Origin: an uncultured Chloroflexota bacterium
Lineage (GTDB): Bacteria; Chloroflexota; Dehalococcoidia; CAUJGQ01
Length of the DNA stretch: 64,000 nucleotides
Reading direction: 5' to 3'
Assembly (NCBI GenBank): GCA_937879875.1
Contig: CALFMN010000053.1
Coordinates: 12,501 to 76,500, forward strand
The notes under the pieces: generated by a model
The model's input: only the letters and a program-made list of their open reading frames with translations
What the model was told of the DNA's origin: nothing
The model's database searches: none
Part shown: piece after piece, positions 33,545 to 41,323 of the stretch
How positions within the stretch are numbered: the first letter of the stretch is position 1
Layout: every line of letters starts with the position of its first letter
Program-made: the position numbers and the translations under genes

Positions 33545-33619
33545 GCGGGAGTAGCTCAGCGGTAGAGCTCCTGCCTTCCAAGCAGGCTGTCGCGCGTTCG
33601 AATCGCGTCTCCCGCTCCA
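33545..33619 (+). tRNA. tRNA-Gly (anticodon TCC)
   Basis: A complete cloverleaf can be drawn: acceptor GCGGGAG/CTCCCGC, D stem GCTC/GAGC, anticodon stem CCTGC/GCAGG with loop CTTCCAA (anticodon TCC at 33577-33579), T arm GCGCG/CGCGT with loop TTCGAAT. A discriminator T and an encoded CCA (33617-33619) follow. It reads GGA and GGG codons. Confidence 0.96.
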
Positions 33620-34373
33620 CGATCGCCGCTTTTCGTGCTCGCCCGCGGCCGGCGATGACCGCATTTGTCGTCCCGCTCGCATTCAGACAGCCTGCTTTCC
33701 GCCGCGGCCGCCGTGCGATCAGCGGCCGAGCGACCCTCGCTGACGCAGCCGAGCGCGGACGCGTCGCGCGAGCAGCTCGTCCCGCGGCCAGGTTCCCTGT
33801 ATCGCCTGTCGCCGAGCGAGCGACGGCCAGCGCGCCAGCAGCTCGTCGCTCGCTCGGCACAGAGTGGCGGCGTACTGCAGCATCGGCAGCGCCTTGAGCC
33901 GCTGGATCTCGGACTGGCGGCGCACGCGAGCGCCCGTTTGCTTGCGCGTGGCGTTCGCCTGGCGCAGCCGCTGTGCCCGTCGACCAAGCTCCGAGACGCG
34001 CCGCTCGCCGAAGTCGATGGGCCCGGGCACCTCGATCATCGTGACCCGCGTTTCCGATCCTGACTCACAGTGAATCCACGGCTCGCCACACCGTCACAAA
34101 CGCCGGTAATTCGACGGCCGAGCCAGGCTCTGCGCCGCCGTCGCACACCTGGCTCGCGGCGGCGCCAGCCATGAGTCGGCTCTCACGTCGTTCGTGCCGC
34201 GCATGCTGCTGCGTCGATCATTGCATCGCCGGAGCGCCGGGGCGAAAGCGCCGGGAGAGCGGGATCGGCTCACTGACCAAACATTGTCAGGCGCAAGCCG
34301 GGGAGAGTGAGCGAGCCCCAGCGCGGCTGCCAAAGCCGCCGCGGCCTGTGCCGGCTTGAACGCGGTTCAGCGC
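33620..34373. other. Long spacer between tRNA-Gly and fpg
   Basis: Apart from one possible small gene (33719-34039) I see no protein-like frame, RNA gene or repeat. Codon and GC statistics of the remaining frames look like antisense noise. Confidence 0.5.
33719..34039 (-). CDS. Possible small basic helical protein
   Basis: 106 residues, Arg-rich and predicted helical throughout (FGERRVSELGRRAQRLRQAN, ATLCRASDELLARWPSLARR). It could bind nucleic acid, but there is no recognised motif, and the ribosome site is weak. It overlaps nothing better. It is the only plausible gene in this spacer, with low confidence. Confidence 0.35.
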   Translation of the reverse strand: MIEVPGPIDFGERRVSELGRRAQRLRQANATRKQTGARVRRQSEIQRLKALPMLQYAATLCRASDELLARWPSLARRQAIQGTWPRDELLARRVRARLRQRGSLGR

Positions 34374-35183
34374 CTACTGCTGGCAGCGCCGGCAGAAGTT
34401 CGTCAAACGCTGCCCCGCGGTGATCTCGCTGATCGGATTGCCGCAGACCGGGCAAGGCTGGCCGCCCTTGCCATGCACGCGCAGATGCGCTCGCCACTCC
34501 TCGTAAACGAGGCCGTCACGCATCTGCTCTGCGACGATCGGCGTCGCCCAGGTCATCACAGCGCCCATCGCCTCATGGAGCGTACGAACCTCGCAGTCCG
34601 ACATCTGCGACCGCTTACGGTAGGGATGAACGCCGGCTGCGAACAGGATTTCGTCGGCGTAGGCGTTGCCGATTCCTGCGACAAAGCGGTGATTGGTGAG
34701 AATGCTCTTCACCATGCCGGGATGACGCCGAATACGCCGGGAAAACTCCGCCTCGGTCAGCGACGGGTCGAGTACGTCCGGACCCATCTCCGCGAACTGC
34801 GGCACAGATGCCAGCCCGGCCTCATCAACAAGGTAAAGCTTCCCCATCACCTTCGTGTCGACGTAGCGCAACTGGCAGCCGCTGGCGAACTCGACCACGG
34901 CGCAGGTCTTCGCGCGCAGCCGCTCGGCCGCGGAGACATACTGGAACCGTCCCGTAAGCATCGGATTGACCGTGAGCACGCGGCCCGTGGCCAGGGCGAA
35001 CAGCAAGAACTTGCCCCGCCGCTCGATCGTCGCGACGGACGTTCCGATCAACTCGGCGGCGAATGCGTCCCTGGAGAAGCGCGCCACGATCGGCACACGG
35101 ATCTCGGCGGACCGAATCGGAACGCCGCAGATCCGCGCCGTGAAAAAGGCGCGGATCGCCTCCAGGTCGGGCGCTTCGGGCAC
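34374..35183 (-). CDS. mutM: Formamidopyrimidine-DNA glycosylase (Fpg/Nei family)
   Basis: 269 residues. The start is GTG 35181-35183, immediately followed by Pro-Glu (PEAPDLEAI), the catalytic P2/E3 of the family; an upstream extension would abolish activity, which settles the start. AGGAG lies 8 nt before it. RRGKFLLFAL contains the beta-lysine, the helix-two-turn-helix region has AGIGNAYADEILFAAGVHP, and the C-terminus is a zinc finger CPVCGNPI...FCRRCQQ. It excises oxidised purines and nicks the strand. The N-terminal PEAPD is nearer Nei-like variants than classic PELPEVE. Confidence 0.92.
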   Translation of the reverse strand: MPEAPDLEAIRAFFTARICGVPIRSAEIRVPIVARFSRDAFAAELIGTSVATIERRGKFLLFALATGRVLTVNPMLTGRFQYVSAAERLRAKTCAVVEFASGCQLRYVDTKVMGKLYLVDEAGLASVPQFAEMGPDVLDPSLTEAEFSRRIRRHPGMVKSILTNHRFVAGIGNAYADEILFAAGVHPYRKRSQMSDCEVRTLHEAMGAVMTWATPIVAEQMRDGLVYEEWRAHLRVHGKGGQPCPVCGNPISEITAGQRLTNFCRRCQQ

Positions 35184-35228
35184 GCCGGCTCTCCTGCCCG
35201 GATTCGACCCAATTGTAACCAGGCAGCA

Positions 35229-35266
35229 GAAACCGCCGGGGCACGTTCTGTCACCCCGGCGGTTTC
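35229..35266 (-). terminator. Terminator-like hairpin of the GrdB-like/glutaredoxin operon
   Basis: Perfect 13-bp arms GAAACCGCCGGGG (35229-35241) and CCCCGGCGGTTTC (35254-35266) with a 12-nt loop that contains the glutaredoxin stop codon. On the minus strand the stem ends in GGTTTC and continues TGCTGCC, so the U tract is short. It separates this operon from fpg. Confidence 0.65.
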
Positions 35267-35553
35267 GGTCCGCGCCACGCCGCCTGGCCAGGGCCGAGCA
35301 ATGCGTCGACCTGTTCGCGTCCGGGCAACTCAACATACGTCGAGCCGACCGAGAGCGCCGGCGTGGAGAAGATCAGCCGCCGCTCCAGCTCGTCGGCCGC
35401 ATCTTCGTCGATCAGCACATCGCGTACCGTGAAGGCCACGCCGCGTGAGTGCAGATACGTTTTCAGCTCCTCGCAGGCGCCGCACAGCGGCGATGAGTAG
35501 ACCACGACCGGCCCGATGCTCCTCGCCCCTGTATGAGTGTTCGGCTCAGCCAC
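35251..35553 (-). CDS. Glutaredoxin-like thiol oxidoreductase
   Basis: 100 residues from GTG 35551-35553. VVVYSSPLCGACEELKTYLH holds a CxxC active site (Cys-Gly-Ala-Cys) at the start of the first helix; FTVRDVLIDEDAADELER and the cis-Pro region IFSTPALSVG follow as in NrdH/glutaredoxin-like proteins. It overlaps the end of the GrdB-like gene by 8 nt, so the two are translationally coupled. A natural role is reduction of the selenenylsulfide or disulfide formed in the GrdB-like protein (inference). Confidence 0.8.
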   Translation of the reverse strand: MAEPNTHTGARSIGPVVVYSSPLCGACEELKTYLHSRGVAFTVRDVLIDEDAADELERRLIFSTPALSVGSTYVELPGREQVDALLGPGQAAWRGPKPPG

Positions 35554-36445
35554 CGTCTGCTCCCTCTCCGCGGGCAGCGGGCCTGCCGTTTTCGTCCAGG
35601 CGATTGTACGCCGCCTTCCACGACGGATCGGGATCCCACACGAAGGGCGTCTGCACCGTTGTGCGCGGGGCACAGGCCGACTCCAGCACGTCAAGCGCGA
35701 GGCCGACGATGCTGCGCTGCATCGCGGTGTCGTGCGGCCGGCCGATCGGGTTGCCGAGGGGAAAGTCCGAGAAGACGAAGCGCGGCACACCGCAATGCTC
35801 GACGATGTCGCGGGCGCAGCCGATCACGACCGTGGGGATATCATGCGCTTCGAGATGCCGCGCGACCAGACTCACGGTCTGGTGGCAAACCGGTCAAACC
35901 GCGGTTAAGACGGCGACATCCACGCCGTCGTCGCGGCAGAGCCGCAAGAGCTCCGGCGCATCGCGTTCGATCGTTTGGCGTTGGCTGCGCAGCGTGGGCA
36001 CGCCGTAGAAGCGCGGCGGCAGGCTGCCGATCCGCCCCGCGGCGGCGCACTCCTTCAGCCGCGCCAGCGGAAAGTAGGCGTCGATATCGTCGGGCACGGT
36101 ATTGGCGCGATCGTAACCGATGTGCGAGATGCGCAGATCCGGCGGCGGATCGATCGGATCGGTGTAGACGGCGTGAAACTTCGCGCCGTTATTGTATGGC
36201 GCGTGCGGCCCCTGATCACCCTTGTCCGGCTGATAGCGAGCGGCCGTGGTGATCACCGCGACGCGGCTCCGTGTGAGCGGTTTCGTGACGCGCGTGAAGG
36301 GCACATCATCGTAGTGCGCCCATTGGTAGGGGTTGTTGAATCCCTGCGCCAGATAATACTCACGCGTACGGTCGATGTAGTCGATGTACGTGCGGCGCGA
36401 GAGATCCAGCCGGGCCGGCTCCGGCTTTCGCTCGACGGTGGTCAT
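35546..36445 (-). CDS. GrdB/PrdB-family reductase subunit, candidate selenoprotein (UGA = Sec184)
   Basis: A 299-residue frame from ATG 36443-36445 (AAGGA upstream) broken only by TGA at 35894-35896, with sense coding resuming directly: VAVLTAV-(TGA)-PVCHQTVSLVARHLEAHD. The family (GrdB of glycine/sarcosine/betaine reductase, PrdB of D-proline reductase, and aerobic homologues) has Sec or Cys at precisely this place in a U/C-x-x-C motif; here it would be Sec184 and Cys187. SHIGYDRANTVPDDIDAYFP and SLPPRFYGVPTLRS are other family blocks. A hairpin starts 10 nt after the TGA. The glutaredoxin gene overlaps the end. Without Sec insertion the gene would be a nonsense pseudogene; the position of the TGA argues against that. 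The physiological substrate is unknown. Confidence 0.82.
35865..35883 (-). promoter_or_regulatory. SECIS-like stem-loop downstream of the UGA
   Basis: On the minus strand ACCAGAC and GUCUGGU form a perfect 7-bp stem with loop CGUGA (35872-35876). The loop begins 17 nt after the UGA and has G in its second position, which agrees with the known bacterial SECIS rules (distance 16-37 nt and a G among the first two loop bases). It lies in coding sequence, as bacterial elements do. Confidence 0.65.
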
Positions 36446-36560
36446 CGGCGCGTCCTTCCTGCGGCGCGGCCAGCGCGCCGCCGGGTTTCCGGCACAGCGT
36501 ACCACGCCGTTGCCGCGCGGACGGGGGCCTGGCGGCTGTCTCGGCGGACACCGGCGTGCG

Positions 36561-36956
36561 TCAACGGCGTCCCGCCGCCGCGGCGACAACGTCCAGCAAC
36601 CGGTTCCAGATGTCATACCCAACGCTGCGTTTCAGCACATACCAGTTCCCTGGCCCGGCCATCTGATCGGTGCGCGCCGTGAACTGCCGCGCGTCCGCCT
36701 GCCGCAAATCAATGTACGTCGCCCCCTGTTCGAGCCGAGCGCCATTCGGCAGCACGGGAATGCGCTTCAACTCCTCGTCGCTGAAAGCATCGCGCAGACG
36801 GCGGTGCAGATCCTTGACCTCGTAGGCGCTGGCCGCGCGCTGCTCCGTGCGCGGCCCGGCACTGACTGCGTTCTGGCCGGCCAGCGCCCGCGGACTCGGG
36901 TCGGTGCACCCCTCAGCGGGGCGTTTGGCGCCCGCTGCCGGCGTCGTCTTCGCCAT
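36561..36956 (-). CDS. Protein of unknown function
   Basis: 131 residues from ATG 36954-36956, preceded by a strong GGGGAGG. Upstream in-frame codons exist to 37184, but this start is better. The first 50 residues are low-complexity; the core has EVKDLHRRLRDAFSDEELKR, IPVLPNGARLEQGATYIDL and AGPGNWYVLKRSVGYDIWNR, which looks like a compact domain with conserved aromatic residues. I know no function. It lies 115 nt upstream of the GrdB-like start on the same strand and may be cotranscribed. Confidence 0.7.
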   Translation of the reverse strand: MAKTTPAAGAKRPAEGCTDPSPRALAGQNAVSAGPRTEQRAASAYEVKDLHRRLRDAFSDEELKRIPVLPNGARLEQGATYIDLRQADARQFTARTDQMAGPGNWYVLKRSVGYDIWNRLLDVVAAAAGRR

Positions 36957-37089
36957 CTCAACCTCCCCTGCGGCGGCCGGCGTCCGGGTCGCTGCCGTCG
37001 TGGTCAGCGTGCGGGTAGTGTGCTGCGTGTGCCCGAGGCGGCCGGCGATGCGGCCGCTCGGCTGCCGCTTCTTCAACCGTATGGCTGTG

Positions 37090-37120
37090 GCCATACACGC
37101 TGTATACCGAATATGTAGTA
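37090..37120. promoter_or_regulatory. Small palindrome in an AT-rich leader
   Basis: ATACACGCTGTAT is a 5-bp-arm palindrome in an AT-rich island (CATACACGCTGTATACCG followed by AATATGTAG) upstream of the gene at 36561-36956. It may be an operator or part of a promoter. Evidence is only its composition. Confidence 0.25.
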
Positions 37121-37225
37121 GGCTGCCGGACAGAAGACGGAGGCAGCGCGTGCACGGCAGTGACCCGCGCGGCTGAGGCGGCAAGGCTGGAGAACCCAGC
37201 GCGCGAGACGAACGACACGCAGCGC

Positions 37226-38038
37226 TCAGGCGTCGAGCGGCTCGGTGCGCAGCCGCGCGAACAGGCCAAAGTGGTCGGAGGGCCAGACCCCGTCCTCAGC
37301 CGCGTCGCAGACCACGCGGCACTCCTCGACCAGCCCGACGCCATCGGGACGCGGCGGGCCGCAGAAGATGTAGTCGATGCGCCGGTCAGCTTCGAGCGCT
37401 GCACGGGCGTAGGCGTTGCGGTTTGACCAGGTGGCAGGATCGCCAGTGCCACGCAGGCGCCAGGCATCGAAGAAATGTACGCTGCGCCCTTCGAGCGACT
37501 GCAGGCCGGTGAGGTAGCGGATTTCGGCCGATTCCGGCTCGGCGTTGAAGTCGCCGACGAGAATCGGCGGGAAGTCGGTGTCCTGGCGGTACCGCCGCGC
37601 GGTTTCGCCCAGCGCGACGGCCTGGCGCTCGCGCACCCAGCCGTGGTGCAGTTTCCAGTTCAGGTGCGTGCAAGAGAGGGGCACCAGGCCGAAAGGCGCA
37701 TCGATCAGGGCGGTGAGCGCCACGCGCTTCTCGGCGTCGCCCGCATCCGGCAAGGGGCACGCTCCCACCGAGGCGAACGGCCAGCGGCTGGCGATGGCGT
37801 TGCCGAACTCGTAGCGGTCGTCTCCCCAAAAGCGGATCGCCGGCGCATAGGCACCGAACGGGTAGCCGAAGCCATCGACCAACTCGACCATTTGGTCGAA
37901 GCTCGCGCCGCGCAAGGCTTCCTGAAAGCCGATCACATCGGGCTGCAGCCGCTCGATCCAGCGACGGATCAGCGCCCGCCGCTGCTCATAGGGGCCGGAG
38001 TTGTTCCACAGATTGAGCGTGAGCACGCTCAGCGTCAT
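37226..38038 (-). CDS. Endonuclease/exonuclease/phosphatase (EEP) family hydrolase
   Basis: 270 residues from ATG 38036-38038 with GAGGCGG upstream. The EEP catalytic blocks are all visible: VLTLNLWNNSGPYEQRR (Asn), DVIGFQEAL (metal Glu), CTHLNWKLHH (His), ILVGDFNAEPES (Asp-Asn) and GVWPSDHFGLFARL (final Asp-His). Members hydrolyse phosphodiesters in nucleic acids, lipids or small molecules; the substrate here is unknown. It has no signal peptide and lies just downstream of the cyclic-nucleotide-binding gene. Confidence 0.9.
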   Translation of the reverse strand: MTLSVLTLNLWNNSGPYEQRRALIRRWIERLQPDVIGFQEALRGASFDQMVELVDGFGYPFGAYAPAIRFWGDDRYEFGNAIASRWPFASVGACPLPDAGDAEKRVALTALIDAPFGLVPLSCTHLNWKLHHGWVRERQAVALGETARRYRQDTDFPPILVGDFNAEPESAEIRYLTGLQSLEGRSVHFFDAWRLRGTGDPATWSNRNAYARAALEADRRIDYIFCGPPRPDGVGLVEECRVVCDAAEDGVWPSDHFGLFARLRTEPLDA

Positions 38039-38060
38039 CGTCCGCCTCGCGCCGCGCCGG

Positions 38061-38483
38061 CTACGTGGCACGCTCCTCAGCGCGGCGCAGCAGTTGGGAC
38101 AACGCTTTCAGCATGTGGATGGCGATCTCGGGCTGATCGCGCAGCGCATCCAGCAGATCAAGCCGCAGCAGGGCCAGACAGGCGACGTTGTCCACCGCAC
38201 GCACCGTAGCCATGCGCGGCAGCTCGTTGAGCAGCGCCATCTCGCCGAAGGAGTCGCCGGATTTGAGCTGGTTGATCACCTGCTGGTCGGGGCCGGCGCC
38301 GCGCAACACTTCGCAGTGGCCGGTGTTGATCACGAAGAAGGCAATGCCCGGGTCGCCCTCGCGCAGGATCACCTCGCCGGGCGAGTAGTTGCGCTCGCGG
38401 CCGGCGCGGGCGAGCCGCCGCAGGTACTCGTCGCTCATGCCTCGAAAGAGAGCGGCCTGGGCCAGGGTCTGGGCAGCGTCCAT
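38061..38483 (-). CDS. Single-domain cyclic-nucleotide-binding protein
   Basis: 140 residues consisting of one cNMP-binding beta-barrel. REGDPGIAFFVINTGHCEVL and the phosphate-binding cassette SFGEMALLNELPRMATVRA are typical (G-E-x-A-L-L...P-R-x-A-T). There is no DNA-binding or catalytic domain, so it is a stand-alone sensor or a partner of another protein. It ends 22 nt before the EEP gene. Starting ATG 38481-38483 follows CGCAGGAGG. Specificity for cAMP is plausible from the P-R-x-A-T residues. Confidence 0.9.
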   Translation of the reverse strand: MDAAQTLAQAALFRGMSDEYLRRLARAGRERNYSPGEVILREGDPGIAFFVINTGHCEVLRGAGPDQQVINQLKSGDSFGEMALLNELPRMATVRAVDNVACLALLRLDLLDALRDQPEIAIHMLKALSQLLRRAEERAT

Positions 38484-38565
38484 CGCGTCCTCCTGCGTAG
38501 CGCCGGGCGTGGGCTTAGTCTAGCCGCCGGGGGAACAGTGTCAAGATCGCTGCATTTTCTGCTGG

Positions 38566-39213
38566 CTATTGCGGCTGGCCCGACGAATCTTGGCCGCGGC
38601 GCAACTGCTTGTAACGCCATGAGGGCAGCCGCGGCGGCCGTGGCACGCGCGGCTCGGGCAGCAGCCCCTCGATCGGCTCGATCGTGATCGTGCCGGCGTG
38701 GAGGTCGATCGCCTGCACAACGTCCTCGATCATCGGCACGAGCACTTCGCCGCGCGGTCCTTCGACGACGAGCACGTCGTTGGCGCCGGTGGGCAGAAAC
38801 TCCCGCACGCGGCCCAGTTCCTCACCGCCGCTCGTCAGCACGCGCAGACCAATAATGTCGGACTGGAAGTACTCGTCGGCGCTCAAAGCCGCCCGCTCCG
38901 CCTGCGGCACCTCCAGGGCGTAGCCGCGCAACGGCGCCACTGCCTCGGGCGTATCGATACCGCGCAGCTTGACGAACACGATGCCGCGCTGCCAGCGGCT
39001 ATGCTCGACCGTGCGCTCTTCACCCGCGAGCCAAAGCTGTGCACCCGGATCGAAGCGCTGCGCAAAGGCGGTGAGCGGCTCGACCTTGAGATCGCCCTTC
39101 AGCCCGAACGATGTCAGCACGACGCCGACCGCGACGAAGCCTTCGCGGACTTCGGGCGCGCGCGCGGACGGCGGGGCGTGCACCGCGGCCCGGCGCGCGT
39201 CAGGTGCCTTCAT
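38566..39213 (-). CDS. rimM: Ribosome maturation factor RimM
   Basis: 215 residues. The N-terminal domain has VAVGVVLTSFGLKGDLKVEP, and the C-terminal PRC-barrel has EYFQSDIIGLRVLTSGGEEL, GANDVLVV and VLVPMIEDVVQAID, all diagnostic. It assists 30S head assembly by binding S19. About 20 extra N-terminal and 30 C-terminal residues are Arg/Pro/Ala-rich and outside the family core. Its ATG overlaps the khpA stop by one base. The order ffh-rpsP-khpA-rimM is the classic operon; trmD and rplS, which usually follow, are missing here. Confidence 0.95.
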   Translation of the reverse strand: MKAPDARRAAVHAPPSARAPEVREGFVAVGVVLTSFGLKGDLKVEPLTAFAQRFDPGAQLWLAGEERTVEHSRWQRGIVFVKLRGIDTPEAVAPLRGYALEVPQAERAALSADEYFQSDIIGLRVLTSGGEELGRVREFLPTGANDVLVVEGPRGEVLVPMIEDVVQAIDLHAGTITIEPIEGLLPEPRVPRPPRLPSWRYKQLRRGQDSSGQPQ

Positions 39214-39440
39214 CAGCCGATTTCGAGGACAGCATAGGCATGGTCATGGGCGGCCGGCACCCTCAGCAGGGTGCGGACCGCCTGGGCGATGCGGCCCTGC
39301 TTGCCGATCACGCGGCCCATATCGCCCTCGGCCACATGCAGACGCAGCACCACGCGGTCGCCCTGGCGCCACTCGTCCACCGAGACCGCGGCCGGATCGT
39401 CCACGAGCTGGCGGGCGATGTACTCGACCAGTTCTTTCAT
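39213..39440 (-). CDS. khpA: KH-domain RNA-binding protein KhpA
   Basis: 75 residues. The KH signature VIGKQGRIAQAVRTLLR includes the GxxG loop, and the opening MKELVEYIARQLVDDPAAV is characteristic of KhpA (YlqC). It binds RNA, in other bacteria as a heterodimer with KhpB, and influences cell division and translation. ATG 39438-39440 lies 16 nt after the rpsP stop, and the 3' end overlaps rimM. Confidence 0.95.
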   Translation of the reverse strand: MKELVEYIARQLVDDPAAVSVDEWRQGDRVVLRLHVAEGDMGRVIGKQGRIAQAVRTLLRVPAAHDHAYAVLEIG

Positions 39441-39456
39441 CGTACGTCTCGTCCGC

Positions 39457-39723
39457 TCACGACTTCGTCGCTGCCGCCGGCTTTTCCAGCACGCCCTGGT
39501 TCTGCAGCAGCCGCACCACGGTGTCGGAGGGCTGGGCGCCCTTGCGCAGCCAGTCACGCGCCTTGTCCGCGTCGAGCCGTACGGTCGATGGCTCCGTCAG
39601 CGGGTCGTAGGTGCCGATCACCTCGACAAAGGCGCCGTCACGCGGGGCGCGGCTGTCGGCCACGACGATGCGATAGGACGGCGCCTTCTTCTTGCCGACG
39701 CGCCGCAGCCTGATTCTGAGCAA
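39457..39723 (-). CDS. rpsP: 30S ribosomal protein S16
   Basis: 88 residues. LRIRLRRVGKKKAPSYRIVV and DSRAPRDGAFVEVIGTYDPL are unmistakable S16. The start codon is TTG 39721-39723, with GGAGG 6 nt upstream; the second residue Leu replaces the usual Val-Lys opening. It stabilises the 30S body. It follows ffh by 73 nt. Confidence 0.96.
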   Translation of the reverse strand: MLRIRLRRVGKKKAPSYRIVVADSRAPRDGAFVEVIGTYDPLTEPSTVRLDADKARDWLRKGAQPSDTVVRLLQNQGVLEKPAAATKS

Positions 39724-39796
39724 TGCACACCTCCGGCGCGGAACCGCTCCGCGCTGACTTCTTCTCTCACGCGTCTCTCGCAGCTCGCGCGCTGCG

Positions 39797-41149
39797 CTAC
39801 CGGAACAGCCCCGGCAGGAAGCCGCGTCCCTTGGAGTTGGCGAGCGTCTTCATCATCTGCCGCGCGTCCTCGAACTGCTTGAGCAACTGGTTAACTTCCG
39901 CGACCGTGGTGCCGGAGCCGGCGGCGATGCGCTTCTTGCGGCTGCCCTTCTCGCTGCCTTTGCTTCTGAGCAGCGTCTCCGGATGGCGCCGTTCGAACGG
40001 CGTCATCGATAGGATAATGGCTTCCGTGCGCTTGAAGAAGTCGTCATCCATCTGATCGACGCCGAGCTGATTGCTGATCCGGCCCACCCCCGGAATCATC
40101 TTCACCAGGTCGGCGAGCCGGCCCATCTTCTTGACCCGTCCCATCTGCGTCAGGAAGTCCTGCAAATCGAACTGCGCCGTCTTCATGCGCCGTTCGAGGT
40201 CTTTGACATCCTCTTCGCCCATCGCCTCCTGGGCGCGTTCCATCAACGTCTGGATGTCGCCCATGCCCAGGATGCGCTGCGCCATGCGGTCGGGGTAGAA
40301 GGTCTCCAGTGCGTCCGGCTTTTCGCCGACGCCGACGAACTTCACACCGACGCCGGTCACGGCGCGGATCGAGAGCACGGCGCCGCCGCGGGCGTCGCCA
40401 TCCATCTTGGAGAGGATCAGACCCGTGGTGCCCACCGCCTTGTGGAACTCTTCGGCCGCGCGCACGGCGTCCTGGCCGGCCATCGCATCGGCGACGAACA
40501 GCACTTCCTGCGGCTTGAGCAGATCGCGCAGCTCGGCAATTTCGCCCATCATCGCCTCGTCCACGTGCAGGCGGCCGGCGGTGTCGATGATAATCACGGT
40601 GGCGCCGATGCGCTTGCCCTCGTCCAGCGCGTGCCGGCAGATCTGGGCGGGCTTGACGTCCGTGCCCTCGGCGTAGACAGGAATATCCAATTGCCGCCCG
40701 AGCGATTGCAGCTGATCGACGGCCGCCGGGCGATAGACGTCGGCGACCACAAGCAAGGGCTTATCGCCGCGCTGGCGCAGGTGCAGGGCGAGCTTAGCGC
40801 AGTGTGTGGTCTTGCCCGAACCCTGCAGCCCGACGAGCATGATGATCGTGGGCGGCTGGGCGGCGCGGGCGATATGGCCCGGCTCGTTGCCCAGCAGCGC
40901 GATCAATTCGTCGTTGACGATGCCGACAATCTGCTGTGTGGGGGTCAGGCTTTTCAAAATCTCGGCGCCAAGCGCCTGGTCGCGGACTTTGGCGATGAAC
41001 TCGCGCACGACCTTGTAGTTGACATCGGCTTCGAGCAGCGCCAACCGCACCTCGCGCATCGCATCGTCGAGATCTTTCTCGGTAACCGTGCCGTGACTGT
41101 TCAGGCGGCCGAAGATCCCGCCAAGTTTCTCGGTGAGTGACTCGAACAT
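39797..41149 (-). CDS. ffh: Signal recognition particle protein Ffh
   Basis: 450 residues. N domain (FESLTEKLGGIFGRL), GTPase domain with VGLQGSGKTTHCAKLA, VVADVYRPAAVDQL, IIDTAGRLHVDE and LSKMDGDARGGAVLS, and a Met-rich M domain (FDLQDFLTQMGRVKKMGRLA, FERRHPETL, GSRKKRIAAGSG) that binds 4.5S RNA and signal peptides. It targets nascent membrane proteins to FtsY, whose gene is at 56493. The start is ATG 41147-41149; an upstream extension has no support. The C-terminal tail is short. Confidence 0.97.
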   Translation of the reverse strand: MFESLTEKLGGIFGRLNSHGTVTEKDLDDAMREVRLALLEADVNYKVVREFIAKVRDQALGAEILKSLTPTQQIVGIVNDELIALLGNEPGHIARAAQPPTIIMLVGLQGSGKTTHCAKLALHLRQRGDKPLLVVADVYRPAAVDQLQSLGRQLDIPVYAEGTDVKPAQICRHALDEGKRIGATVIIIDTAGRLHVDEAMMGEIAELRDLLKPQEVLFVADAMAGQDAVRAAEEFHKAVGTTGLILSKMDGDARGGAVLSIRAVTGVGVKFVGVGEKPDALETFYPDRMAQRILGMGDIQTLMERAQEAMGEEDVKDLERRMKTAQFDLQDFLTQMGRVKKMGRLADLVKMIPGVGRISNQLGVDQMDDDFFKRTEAIILSMTPFERRHPETLLRSKGSEKGSRKKRIAAGSGTTVAEVNQLLKQFEDARQMMKTLANSKGRGFLPGLFR

Positions 41150-41323
41150 GCTCGTTCCTGAAAGCTGCAGTCGCACGCCGACGTGCGCGTTCGCGGCGGC
41201 CACGCGCCAGCGCCCGCGGACGCCGTTGACGTGCTGCGCCCTCGATGCTATGTACATCCTACCTGATTCATCGCGGAGACCGCCGGGTAGACGCCGTGCC
41301 TCGGCGCACGAGGGGGTCGCAGC

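Noticed and set aside
35251..35790. Longer 179-codon form of the glutaredoxin-like protein
   Set aside because: The added N-terminal part overlaps the GrdB-like gene in another frame and is Arg/Ser-rich without glutaredoxin character.
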